64,000 nucleotides of DNA from Flabesymbios commensalis. Its lineage: Eukaryota > Annelida > Polychaeta > Terebellida > Flabelligeridae. Under the pieces are notes generated by a model. That model had not been told where the DNA came from, did no database searches, and worked only from the letters and a program-made list of their open reading frames with translations. Every line of letters begins with the position of its first letter. Within the stretch, counting starts at the first letter, position 1. A program made the translations under genes and the position numbers. This document shows, one piece after another, positions 24,547 through 63,998 of this stretch. Location of the stretch: positions 110,071,135 through 110,135,134 of the forward strand of contig OZ024903.1 of NCBI GenBank assembly GCA_964017125.1, in the 5' to 3' direction.

Positions 24547-25047
24547 TTAACACAGTGCTGAGATCGCTTTAGACGTCAGATTCTGATGTCTGATGCACTG
24601 TAAGAGTACAAATATTTATAATGGCCGTAGACTCGTTACATAGGTATTCAAATGAAACGGTAAGAGCCAACTGATATATTATGATGATTTCAAATTGAAA
24701 AAAACCGTTGGTCTCCATGTTTTATACACAAATATTTCAGCGTATTTCATCATAATATATCAGTTAGCTGAATACCTATGTTAGGAGTCTACGGCCATTA
24801 TAAATATTTGTACTCTTACAGTGCATCAGACATCACGATGCATAAAGCATCATTTTACATCCCTGAAAACAAGATTTATTTCCCTACAACTAGGGTTTTT
24901 AGAATGAACATTTCCATGAAACTGGTTTACCAACTTGTCACCCATTTCAAATCATCTTCATCCACTACAAGTCGAGAATTGCGACAGCAATTCGCGGCTT
25001 GTAGTGCATGATGATGACAATGGTAAATTCAGGGATGAAAGGGTTAA
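24547..25047. repeat. Composite of HP copies and a second TTAA MITE
   Basis: A minus-oriented HP copy meets a plus-oriented partial copy head to head (ATATATTATGATG against CATCATAATATAT). It is followed by an element with CATCATTTTACATCCCTGAA and an inner hairpin CACTACAAGTCGAGAATTGC / GCAATTCGCGGCTTGTAGTG ending GATGAAAGGGTTAA. Confidence 0.75.
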
Positions 25048-25403
25048 TGCTGGTAAATAGATAATGGGTGGAATCTTGAAGAGCTGAGGTAACACGCTCA
25101 AACACAGGCTCATACCTAGACTAACGTTTGTTTGCCTACTTACATTGTACTTCAGTTTTAGCATAATATTAGTCACAATTGCAATTTTAGATTTTGCCAT
25201 ACTTTTAAATATGAAATGCTGCACTTTTGAAAAAAAAAAGATTTGTTTGTGAGATGGAATCACCAATTTTATTTTTTACTGCCATGGCAAACACCCAAGG
25301 TTGATTTTATGCCTGGACACCGTCTGCAACACTAGCCCAGCATTGAAACTTCATTGGATAAGTGAATTTTTATAATCAAGTGCACCACTTAAGGGTGCTT
25401 CAC

Positions 25404-26390
25404 TTAACTTACAGCGCGGGGATCGACTTTAGTCCTCAAAATCTGTAGACGGCATATTCTGACGTCTAAAGTCGAACCGCGCACAGTAAAAGCAAAACTA
25501 TTTTTGATGAACGTAGACCCATAACATCAACCAATGCTGTCTCAATGCTGGTCCACTGTCGGCGACACTGGCTTATTTATAAGCCAACACCGGCCCAACA
25601 CATCATATTTGTGTGGTACTACCTCAGGTGTGATCCAGATTATTCCTTTTAAAAACACCTGAGAGTACTTATATGGAAGAGGACTAAATTATCTAAATAT
25701 TTTCCTTAATATTGGCCTTACCACATAATAGTAAAATATCTTTTTACGTATTTTTTCGGTCAGTATGACAATTTAAATGACAATTCCTAACATCACATTA
25801 TCCTATGCTGTATAGTAACAGTATAGTAATATATATAAGATATGCGCTCATTGCAGCACATGACCTTGTTGGTGATACAACTGTACATTAGGTGTGCGTA
25901 CAGTGCATGTTTTGGAACTTTTCAAAAATAATATACTGTCGTTGGACACACAAATTTACAAGCAATTGTTTAACATCAAAATGGATTGAATAGCAGTGAT
26001 CTGGGTTAAAATAAAAGCCTAAACAATTTTTTTCGACTTTCCAGACCGACAGTTTTGACAAAATATCGTCAACTTGGCCGGCTTGTGGACCAGCTAGCGA
26101 CAAAATGACGAAGGTTTACACTGGATTAATCCTAAAAAAATTCCGCACCTTATGGAAAAAACCGCTTAGAAATCGCTGCATTATTGATTGAGTAATCCAT
26201 CTTAGAAATGTGAAATTTGTTGTCGAAGCGGCACCACTTCTACAGTGTTTTCTTACAGTCCTCCACTTCTACACTCGGAATGCTTGCTTGTTCACCCGGG
26301 TTGAACATAGCTATTCAAATAAATCGGAAAGAGCTAACTAAGACATTTAGTCCCCTATAATAATTTTAAATTGAAACCCCCCTTTATTTA
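25404..26390 (-). repeat. HP-family copy split by a 776-bp insertion
   Basis: CAGCGCGGGGATCGACTTTAG begins the reversed copy. The family word ACCCATAACATAGGTATTCAAA is broken after AACAT at 25527 and resumes after AACAT at 26308. Confidence 0.75.
25523..26308. mobile_element. 776-bp unclassified insertion with AACAT TSD
   Basis: Sequence 25528-26303 is bounded by AACAT duplications, with short CAACC...GGTTG inverted ends. Its left part resembles the CCCAGC palindrome repeats. A 71-codon minus-strand frame (25888-26103) has no recognised domain. The same insertion is at 33717-34492. Confidence 0.6.
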
Positions 26391-26403
26391 TTTTATTACC
26401 AAG

Positions 26404-26985
26404 CTATGATATTGTGTTTTCATAATGTGGTAGATCAGTATATAGCATTATAATATCAGTAGCTATGGTAGCTTAATTGCACAATATGGCCTCATAATAG
26501 AAGGATGTGGCATTATAATATCACGATCTGGCATGTTATTGTGCCAATATAGCATTGTAATAATTATAAGGACATGGCAGTATGGCGTCATCATGTGGCA
26601 TTTGTTGTCAATAAATGACATTTTTATGTCAGGATGTGGTGCAGTGTATACTAGTCAGGGGACGATTTTTTAAGTAAAGTAATTTGTATTAATGATGTGA
26701 CATTATAATGTCATGATTTTGCGTTATAATGTAAAGATAGGCATGTTTGGCATCATTAAATGTCATTTTAATATCTGGATATGACACAATATGCATTAGT
26801 CAGAATATGCACTATAAAGTCAAGATATAACAGTTTACCGTCATTATTATATCACTGTGCATGGCACTATGACTATGTTGAGACCAGGATGTGTATTACA
26901 ATGTCGGGATGCGGCAGTATAATGTAAGAATATAGCATTTTATTGTCAGAATATAGGCGGTATATTGTTAGGACATGGTATTATG
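26404..26985. repeat. Degenerate AT-rich minisatellite
   Basis: Irregular units built on GGCATTATAATGTCAGGATG-like words. The copy at 34591-35175 belongs to unit 2. Confidence 0.6.
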
Positions 26986-28243
26986 TGACTCTTCACTTTA
27001 AAATGTGAGGAGTCAGGCTGTGCTAACAACAGTTTAAATTCGTTAAACACTGCAATTAGAATGTTGATGCCTAGCGACCTTTAACGACATGTTATATGTG
27101 TGTCACAATACACCTTTCCCAATAGCAACACGCCACACAGTGACTAAAAACTGAACTATTTAGTTTGGTGTCCTGCTTATGCGCAAAATCGTGCAAACAG
27201 TGTATAACATGCTAGATAGCTAGACCATTACTATAAAACAAAATGTGACGTTTCGAGAGAGGATGCCTTTTAAAAACTTTCGACTCAATCGAATTCAAAA
27301 TGGCCGCCTATCGGCCACTATTTACTTTCACATTGCTGATATTTGGTAAACCGTGTTAGATAGCTGGACCATTACTATAAAACAAAATGTGAGATTACAA
27401 GAGAGGATGCATCTTGAAAAAAATTGACTCCATCAAAAATCAAAATGGCCGCCTATCGGCCATTATTCACTTTCACATAGCCGGTTTTTAGTAACCGTAC
27501 TAGATGGCTAGACCATTACTATAAAACAAAATGTGAGATTTCAGGAGAAGATGCATCTTGAAAAATTTTGACTTGATCAAATTCAAAATGGCCTCCTATC
27601 GGCCATTATTCACTTTCACATGGGCGATATTTGGTAAACCGTGCTAGATGGCTAGACCATTACTATAGAATGAAATGTGAGATTTCAGCTGAGGATGCAT
27701 CTTGGAAAATTTTGACTTGATCAAATTCAAAATGGCCGCCTTCAGGCCATTATTCACTTTCACATGGCGTATATTTGGTAAACCATGCTAGATAGCTAGA
27801 CGATTACTATAGAATGAAATGTGAGATTTCAGCTGAGGATGCATCTTGAAAAATTCTGACTCGATCAAATTCAAAATGGCCCCCTATCGGCCATTATTTA
27901 CTTTCACATGCCCAATATTTTGCAAACTGTGTTAGATGTTAGTCCATTACTATAAAACAAAATTTGAGGTTTCGGGGAAGATGCACCCTAAGTTTTTAAC
28001 TAATTTATATCGAATTCAAAATGACCGTAAATCAGCTATTAGTTAACTCGATTGGCCTGATATCGGGTAAACCATGCCAGATAGGTAGACCATTACTGGG
28101 ATACTGATTAGGATCATTAATTTCAATGGAGGTTTGCAATCTCTGACAGACTGTCTAGTTCTTATCTTACTCTTAGACTGGGCTTCTTAGACCTAGTTGT
28201 CTTGCGTTTTGATTTTTGACCTAGACTAGGACTACATTAATAA

Positions 28244-31458
<3,215 letters not shown>

Positions 31459-32719
31459 ACCACTCGTCCCTGTGAGCCTTAGAGCTCCAACGGTGATGAG
31501 CCACATAATATAACAACATACCAACAAAAATATCTTACTTTGCATAACATTTATAAGGTAGATCGTTACTGGCTGTTATTCCTTTATTAGGCTAATGAAA
31601 TTCCCTATCTGAAAGGGAACAAGTTAAAGGATAAAAACATGTAAAAATTCTCATCTACATTAAAATAAAAATACATTTCGTTGCCAGAATTTATTAGATG
31701 CTACATGACTACATTTTCAATTTGAGTTTTTTCTGTGTGTTTGTTATTGTGGCTACGTCATTGTGTAAGGGACGGGTGAGGTGCTTTTCAGCACAGCTCT
31801 TTTATTGAAACCTATTTCAGTACCACGTGAAACAAATTGCATATTCTGTAATTGGTTATCAAAGTTATGAAATAGCTTGATGTAAAAGAACGACTGAAGA
31901 TGAAACAGACAGATTCCCAACTGGAGAATATGATGTGTCCATTATTAATCATTCACCCATTGACTAAATCTGAACAAGTTCTTCATACTCGATACCAAAA
32001 CTCCTTCAAACATATTCATTCCTCTTTATGACAAAGAGCATCATGAAATGACAATACTTTAAAAAAAAGTTATTTTCATTTATGGAAGGGACTATGACAA
32101 TTATAGAAAATAACATTTTTAAATTTAGGCTCAATGTTTCATAACGAATTTAAAATCTAATTCAGTTGTAAGTTTTTTTCATCTTCTTTTCTAGCTGGAT
32201 CAACTTAAAACTATTATATGATAATATTTTGTTTGTTTGCTATAATCCTACAGTTCACGATCTAGTAACACTATCATCTACTTCTGAGGGGAACACTGGG
32301 TTTTCTAGTTATGACGACTTATGCTTCAATCTCCTAAGAGTAGCTTAAATCTGAACCTTAGAATACCTAACTGTCTGTCATGTATATAAACACATACTAT
32401 TAGGGAATTATATGTAAATAAATCTAACTTATTTAGCATTGCCATTAAACGTGAAATGATAATAAAATAATGTTTTTTTGCATGTGGTTACTTCTTGTGT
32501 GCATTTTTACTTTTTCTCACTATCATTAGTGGAAATTAGGCCAATATTGTAAAATTGAAAGGGTAGATTTTTTTAGGGTAATTTTACCATCTCTTCACAT
32601 TAAAAAATTTCACGTAATTATGAAAAAATTAACAGTTGCATTTTAAATTTTGTTTCAAAAACCCCATTAAAATAAACCATTTTCATTGCCCTCTTTGTAA
32701 GTTCTCGAGGCCATCATCA
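31459..32719. other. 3' flank of cassette 2
   Basis: Counterpart of 23378-24546, nearly identical, so any SECIS in the first copy should be here too. AATAAA lies near 32415. Confidence 0.5.
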
Positions 32720-33235
32720 TTAACCCTTATAGCGCGGAGATCGCTTTAGACGTCAGAATGTCTGATGCACTGTAAGAGTACAAATATATCTAATGGCCGT
32801 AGACTCATAACATAGGTATTCAAATAAATCAGAAAGAGCCAACTGATATATTATGATGATTTCAAATTGAAAAAAAACATTGGTCTCGATGTTTTATACA
32901 AAAACATTTCAGCGTATTTCATCATAATATATCAGTTGGCTCTTACCGATTCAACTGAATACCTATGTTAGGAGTCTACGGTCATTATAAATATTTGTAC
33001 TCTTACAGTGCATCAGACATCACGATGCATTAAAGCATCATTTTACATTCCTGAAAACAAGATTTATTTCCCTACAACTAGGGGTTTTAGAATGAACATT
33101 TCTATGAAACTGGTTTACCAATTTGTCACCCATTTCAAATCACCTTCATCCACTACAAGTCGAGAATTGCGACAGCAATTCGCGGCTTGTAGTGCATGAT
33201 GATGACAATGGTAAATTCAGGGATGAAAGGGTTAA
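32720..33235. repeat. Composite HP / TTAA MITE, unit-2 copy
   Basis: Fuller version of 24547-25047. It begins TTAACCCTTATAGCGCGGAG, which unit 1 lacks through a deletion between two TTAAC words. Confidence 0.75.
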
Positions 33236-33716
33236 TGCTGGTAAATAGATAATGGGTGGAATCTTGAAGAGCTGAGGTAACACGCTCAAACACAGGCTCA
33301 TACCTAGACTAACGTTTGTTTGCCTACTTACATTGTACTTCAGTTTTAGCATAATGTTAGTCACAATTGCAATTTTAGATTTTGCCATACTTTTAAATAT
33401 GAAATGCTGCACTTTTGAAAAAAAAAAGATTTGTTTGTGAGATGGAATCACCAATTTTATTTTTTACTGCCATGGCAAACACCCAAGGTTGATTTTATGC
33501 CTGGACACCGTCTGCAACACTAGCCCAGCATTGAAACTTCATTGGATAAGTGAATTTTTATTATCAAGTGCACCACTTAAGGGTGCTTCACTTAACTTAC
33601 AGCGCGGGGATCGACTTTAGTCCTCAAAATCTGTAGACGGCATATTCTGACGTCTAAAGTCGAACCGCGCACAGTAAGAGCAAAACCAATTTTTGATGAA
33701 CGTAGACCCATAACAT

Positions 33717-34492
33717 CAACCAATGCTGTCTCAATGCTGGTCCACTGTCGGCGACACTGGCCTATTTATAAGCCAACACCGGCCCAACACATCATATTTG
33801 TGTGGTACTACCTCAGGTGTGATCCAGATTATTCCTTTTAAAAACACCTGAGAGTACTTATATGGAAGAGGACTAAATTATCTAAATATTTTCCTTAATA
33901 TTGGCCTTACCACATAATAGTAAAATATCTTTTTACGTATTTTTTCGGTCAGTATGACAATTTAAATGACAATTCCTAACATCACATTATCCTATGCTGT
34001 ATAGTAACAGTATAGTAATATATATAAGATATGCGCTCTTTGCAGCACATGACCTTGTTGGTGATACAACTGTACATTAGGTGTGCGTACAGTGCATGTT
34101 TTGGAACTTTTTAAAAATAATATACTGTCGTTGGACACACAAATTTACAAGCAATTGTTTAACATCAAAATGGATTGAATAGCAGTGCTCTGGGTTAAAA
34201 TAAAAGCCTAAACAATTTTTTTTGACTTTCCAGACCGACAGTTTTGACAAAATATCGTCAACTTGGCCGGTTTGTGGACCAGCTAGCGACAAAATGACGA
34301 AGGTTTACACTGGATTAATCCTAAAAAAATTCCGCACCTTATGGAAAAAACCGCTTAGAAATCGCTGCATTATTGATTGAGTAATCCATCTTAGAAATGT
34401 GAAATTTGTTGTCGAAGCGGCACCACTTCTACAGTGTTTTCTTACAGTCCTCCACTTCTACACTCGGAATGCTTGCTTGTTCACCCGGGTTG
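33717..34492. mobile_element. 776-bp unclassified insertion, unit-2 copy
   Basis: Counterpart of 25528-26303 with the same AACAT flanks. Confidence 0.6.
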
Positions 34493-34590
34493 AACATAGC
34501 TATTCAAATAAATCGGAAAGAGCTAACTAAGACATTTAGTCCCCTATAATGATTTTAAATTGAAACCCCCCTTTATTTATTTTATTACCA

Positions 34591-35175
34591 AGCTATGATA
34601 TTGTGTTTTCATAATGTGGTAGATCAGTATATAGCATTATAATATCAGTAGCTATGGTAGCTTAATTGCACAATATGGCCTCATAATAGAAGGATGTGGC
34701 ATTATAATATCACGATCTGGCATGTTATTGTGCCAATATAGCATTGTAATAATTATAAGGACATGGCAGTATGGCGTCATCATGTGGCATTTGTTGTCAA
34801 TAAATGACATTTTTATGTCAGGATGTGGTGCAGTGTATACTAGTCAGGGGACGATTTTTTTAAGTAAAGTAATTTGTATTAATGATGTGACATTATAATG
34901 TCATGATTTTGCGTTATAATGTAAAGATAGGCATGTTTGGCATCATTAAATGTCATTTTAATATCTGGATATGACACAATATGCACTAGTCAGAATATGC
35001 ACTATAAAGTCAAGATATAACAGTTTACCGTCATTATTATATCACTGTGCATGGCACTATGACTATGTTGAGACCAGGATGTGTATTACAATGTCAGGAT
35101 GCGGCAGTATAATGTAAGAATATGGCATTTTATTGTCACAATATAGGCGGTATATCGTTAGGACATGGTATTATG
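34591..35175. repeat. Degenerate AT-rich minisatellite, unit-2 copy
   Basis: Counterpart of 26404-26985. Confidence 0.6.
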
Positions 35176-35401
35176 TGACTCTTCACTTTAAAATGTGAGG
35201 AGTCAGGCTGTGCTAACAACAGTTTAAATTCGTAAAACACTGCAATTGGAATGTTGATGCCTAGCGACCTTTAACGACATGTTATATGTGTGTCACAATA
35301 CACCTTTCCCAATAGCAACACGCCACACAGTGACTAAAAACTGAACTATTTAGTTGGGAGTCCTGCTTATGCGCAAAATCGTGCAAACAGTGTATAACAT
35401 G

Positions 35402-37142
35402 CATGATAACTCATTTTTACTAATAAATAACAATATTCTGGTTAGGGACCTCTACTGTGTCACAATAAATCGGTAGGATAAATACAATATGTTAATTTAC
35501 CCCATCCCATGTTAATGCATCCCCTTTAAGGCCTATTTCAAACGTATAACCATACTAATATCATGTTCTAAGGGAATGCTTGGACATTAATACTATTGGA
35601 TATACTGTACGGTTTCTGAATTTAATGGTATTTGTGAGCGAATCCACTCAAACTGATAATGTGAAAAAAATGAACTAGAATGGTGACCACATAACAAGAA
35701 ACACATGGTTTCCAGCCCTACCACCCATGTGGTTTTGTTTTCAGAGACATCACACGTGACAGAATAACTTTGTAGAGCGTGTGGTTGATCCCCGCGTATC
35801 GATATCTTCAGCATCAATCTAATCTATACATAATTGCAATTATACTTTAACCCTTTGTGCACTCTTGTCCAATTGGCTGTAATTCCAGGTGAATGACACA
35901 AATCGACGACATTTGTATTGCGCCTGCTATAATAGACCTATTTTATTTTATTATTTTTAATGTATTTTCGAGTACAGGTCATTTTTATTATGTTACAATA
36001 ATAGCATCTTTTTGTTACTTCCTCTGTGCAAATGTTGAAAATGTAACTAAATCTGCTTATGATTTCTCCCATTTCACTCAAGTGATATTAAAATCGATAT
36101 ATATATGCGTTCATAATTATGTTGGCATTAATCGCTGCGTGTTTATTTATTTGAGGCAGGCTTTGCCGACGCAATTCCCGCTTCAAATCAATGCAAAATA
36201 TGCCTACTTTTTAAATTAGACGTGTTATAGTTTATAATTAATGGTTTACTAGAGATAAAATTATGTACATTTCATAAATCTCAATCAATATTTCTAGTGA
36301 AAAATCAGTTAAAAACGATCCAAAGCGTCACCCACAATGGTAGAATTAACTACAATGGCGACGTAAATATTGATATTTATGTTGATAAATACAATATAAT
36401 AACATATATACTATTTTAGGTTTAAGAACGAGATGGTTACGGCATATTATTCATATCACTCAAACAATATGGCGATAATCTTGGATAAGTATTAAGGAAA
36501 AAACTGATATTATTCCTTCTCGTACCTCAAATCCTGGATAAGCACACAAGGTAGGTTTTAAGGATTTTTAGACATTCGTATGGGGGGATGCCCCGGTATA
36601 ATTCCTGAAAAAAACAGCTTTTAGTATCCTCGGTTACGTAAATTAACCATTTCTTTCCCTAAATTTAATTTTTTTGTTTAATCTATCACATAATCCATTG
36701 GTTTCATTTTGTCAACAAGATCCTTGTCAGCAAATTTTAAATAACACGATTCAGCACATATTTCCCCCCACAACAGCGAAAAAAGACTGAGTATAGCAGC
36801 CGTTCTATTTATTACTTATATATACACAAGTAATGAGATAATTTATTGTATGAAAGCCAGTTGAAAATAAATTGATGTTTTTGTTGCCATCAAATCGTGT
36901 TATACATAACACTTTCTTACACTAATTGACGGATCCAAGATTTGACTGACAGGAGGCGCCTATCATATATCAGACTCAGTCAGCCTCCTTTATTTACAGT
37001 CTAGAGGGGTCCGAGGCATGCGCTTCGAGAAATTGTTAAATTTAATTAAGACTTCACATGATGCATTCTAGAGCATATTTCGACCCAAATGTGGCCTTTT
37101 TTGTTATATCGGGGACACTGAAAAGAGGGCATGGGTGACAGA
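35402..37142. other. Intergenic DNA, no gene seen
   Basis: AT-rich spacer between the two genes. TTAACCCTTTGTGCACTC at 35849 looks like one end of a further TTAA element, with no clear partner. A plus-strand 108-codon frame (35893-36219) is hydrophobic, AT-rich and lacks a domain. Confidence 0.5.
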
Positions 37143-37252
37143 CCCAGCAAACAGGAGACGTTCAGCCAATGTTGCATTAACATTGACCCACCGTCTTTGT
37201 CGCTGGTCCAACATAAGGGCAACATTGGGTCAACGTGTTGTGTATACTGGGG
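37143..37252. repeat. CCCAGCAAACA palindromic element
   Basis: CCCAGCAAACAGGAGACG at the left, GTGTTGTGTATACTGGGG at the right, with GTTGCATTAACATTGACCC / GGGCAACATTGGGTCAACG inside. Confidence 0.65.
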
Positions 37253-37990
37253 TATGCTCAGCGAGTCGTGAAGATCCACCTAGTGATAAATGGTGGATAA
37301 ATCAAAGGTAAGGTTGTAAAATACGAAAAACTATGACGTCATAAAAGAGCGCTGTATTCACCATATGATTATTTTGACGTTACTACCCCTAGCTCACGCA
37401 AATGTAGAGATTAATACCTTTCCAATGATGTATTACAAGGGTCTCCGTAATCAGAATTATAAAGATATAACACACAACTTTATTCTCAACAATATTTCGC
37501 GTGCATTATTTTTCTAAAACAATGTATTCGCTTGTATCAAAGGCTTATGTAATTTTATGGTCATTAAATGTGAATTTACGACATAATGAATATATATAAC
37601 TATTGCCAGGTATGCGTAGTATGTGCTGAAACATTAAGAATCGCCACCGCATCATACTAATACCGAGCAGTGGCTTGAACAAGACCCCTGTTTCGTAGTT
37701 TATCTGGCCAATTTGGTTCATAAAATGACTTCATTGCCATAGCGAAAAAAATCGACCACGTACGGCAAAAACGATATACGCCACCATAAACTAGAGACTT
37801 AAACCTTTCCCTTGATATATTTTTTATCTCTAGGAATTTAAGTGTCAGCTCAACTCCAAAAATGGGTCCATTCCTCCTGTACTAGAATGGGGATGTCTGC
37901 CGACATTGTAATGCTGTCATACACATTGTAATACTATCATACACTAACAAAGTGCATTAGAAATAAAACCACTCTTGTCTTCTAATCCAG
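37253..37990. other. Intergenic, nothing recognised
   Basis: No exon, RNA gene or clear repeat was found by eye. Confidence 0.4.
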
Positions 37991-38236
37991 TTAACTCTTA
38001 TCCTGCTAAGCTGATTTATTTAAATTTTCAACCACTCGATGCTGTGTCTCGCTACCGCGATCCACAACCTCAAGTAGCTGAAAATTTACTCATATTTGTT
38101 TAATTTGAGCATTAATATTCGAGAATCTTGATGTTTAGACACATATTTTATTCACAATAACAGTGATTTAGTCGACAAATAAAACGGATAAACGATTAAA
38201 AACGACAAAAGTCGTGATCAGCAGGATAAGGATTGA
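37991..38236. repeat. TTAA MITE with CTTATCCTGCTAAG termini
   Basis: TTAACTCTTATCCTGCTAAG at the left mirrors GATCAGCAGGATAAGGATTGA at the right. Inner arms ACCACTCGATGCTGTGTC / CCACAACCTCAAGTAGCTG resemble the 14993 family. Confidence 0.6.
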
Positions 38237-38255
38237 TACAAAAAACTAAGATTGA

Positions 38256-39083
38256 TTAACTTTCTCATTGCGGGGATCGTCTTATTAGTGTTTCATCTAG
38301 GATTCAGAACGGGCATGGCGCTACCGCTAGAGGAGCGCGCAGCGCGAGGGCTGACGCGAGATTATGCACTAGTTCTGGTATAAACCTTATAGTGCCACAG
38401 CGCGAGGGCTGACGCGAGATTATGCACTAGTTCTGGTATAAACCTTATAGTGCCTCTCTCTTTTCAGGCTGGCGCTACCGATCATTGGGGGCACCTTATA
38501 ATGCCCACCGGGCAACCAGTTGACTCGGTTAGGCAATTCAAACACCCCCCCCCCTCCCCAATTAAGGGTACAAACAGAATCAGTTAGGTATGTAGACATC
38601 GCCAGTTATTACCACTATGTACACAAGCCGTTATTAGGTATTGTGTCATAGGTGTGAACGTGAGACATCAGTGATCAGGGTGTTTTCCACTGTCACAATG
38701 GCCTGGGTGGATTAAATATGACGTAACAATAGCTCAATGAGGCACTTCACTGTCTGAATATTAGAAGGGCAGCATGGCGCACATGAAGGGCAGCATGGCG
38801 CATATGAAAAGCAACATGGCGCTCACAAAAGGCAACATGGCGCTGCGCCATGTTAGAAATGGCTAGATGAAACACTGATATAAGTTATATCAGAATCCGA
38901 TGTATGTGGACTGAGGTATAAAGACGATCCCCGCACTAGAAAAAAAATTTATACTGACCGTAGACCCATACCATAGGTATTCAAAAGAAGTCGAAAGAAA
39001 TAACTAAGACATTTATGCTGATTTCAATTTGAAAAAAAACCCCTCTGGTCTATGGTTTATACAAAAATATTTTCAGCAGTTAA
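38256..39083 (-). repeat. HP-family copy split by a 590-bp element
   Basis: The GCGGGGATCGTCTT arm at 38270 is separated from AAAGACGATCCCCGCACTAG at 38926 by the insertion at 38287-38876. The body and GCAGTTAA end follow. Confidence 0.7.
38287..38876. mobile_element. 590-bp insertion with AGTGTTTCATCTAG TIRs
   Basis: The ends AGTGTTTCATCTAG and CTAGATGAAACACT are perfect complements. Inside are two exact copies of a 58-bp unit (38341 and 38399, GCGCGAGGGCTGACGCGAG) and four copies of GCAACATGGCGC/GCAGCATGGCGC. No coding sequence is present. The class is unknown. Confidence 0.65.
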
Positions 39084-39402
39084 CTTAGGAAAGTTATAGC
39101 AGTATACTACCTGAATACCTAAGGACCATTGTGCTGAGAAATTGCTAAAGACTGAATTAGAATGGATGAGCAAAAAACGGTCGTAGAATAATAATATAAA
39201 GTGAAATATATGTTGTGAGAATAAGTAGTTTTGATATAGATATACGTCCATACTAAATAAAGAGACAAACAATAAAGATTAGAATATTTTTTTTGTTAAA
39301 GGGACTGGCCCAGGCTAAAATCATAAAAAAATCGGTGAAATTCCCGTATTTCTTAATTTTAACATGGTTGTCCAAAATTAGAAATCAGGAATGAACTCCT
39401 TC

Positions 39403-63094
<23,692 letters not shown>

Positions 63095-63760
63095 CTGAGT
63101 ATCAACATCAGAGATAGAGAGTCAGCCATGCCTAACTGTAGCCTCATCGTGATGAGGAAATAGAGAAGACTGGGTGCTGGGCAGGAACACTGTGAGAGGC
63201 GCGAAAACATACACCCCTAAATCAGCTGCTGCTCTCAGTCGTTTTGGGATCTTAGCACTATTCCTTACCTTTAAAAAACTGGCATTACCTCACGAAACAA
63301 TGACTCAGAGGCCTATTTGTGCCAAGTTAAATACCCAAAAAGAATTGGGGCGAAATGTGCCTAAAAAATAATTAGAACGAAATCTGTCCAGCAATAACAA
63401 GCTAATAATGTGCCTCGAATATTCACGCTATACAATACAAATACAATGATAAGCCTACTTTATATGTATTATCTCTGTAGAAATGCTAACTGTTCATCTC
63501 AATATATATCCATGTATCCGGCATTCCCGCAGTTTTTTCAGGCAGAATTACCCATATTGTCGACAAAAATCAATATGGGAGCTATTTTATAGTTTCTCAT
63601 TAGTCATATTTGTCGTTGACACTTTGACTGACATCGCCGACAATAGGGGGTAAGTGAAATACTCTAAATCGTTTAGCCTACTCGATAAACCAGTCTCTTT
63701 CGTCTCATTTCAACCTGGTGATTTCTGACGCGACTCACAATCTCCAATAAATTACTATTC
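63095..63760. other. Upstream of the first laccase exon seen
   Basis: A minus-strand ATG near 63155 begins a short hydrophobic frame but runs into a stop out of phase with exon 1. No convincing signal-peptide exon. Confidence 0.3.
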
Positions 63761-63998
63761 AACCCTTAAAGCGCTGAATTCATTTTGTGAAATTCATGGA
63801 GACCAAAGGGTGTTTTCATTGTGAAATCATCATAAATGTCTTAGTTAGCTCTTTCCGATTCATTTGAATACCTATGTGATGGGTCTACGGCCATTATAAA
63901 TATTTTCTCTTACAGTGCGGGGATAGTCTTTAGTCGTCAGAATCTGACGTCTACAGACGTCAGATTCTGACGACCAAAGTTGATCCCCGCACTGTAAT
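63761..63998 (+). repeat. HP-family hairpin MITE copy, near consensus
   Basis: AACCCTTAAAGCGCTGAATT, full body, and the whole hairpin with GACGTCTACAGACGTC at its centre and GATCCCCGCACTGTAA. The cleanest copy for defining the family. Confidence 0.88.

Noticed and set aside
25888-26103. 71-codon ORF kept in both duplicated units
   Set aside because: Kept because the units are nearly identical; no domain and it lies within an inserted element.
35893-36219. 108-codon plus-strand ORF
   Set aside because: AT-rich, hydrophobic by composition, no domain, no splice or promoter context.
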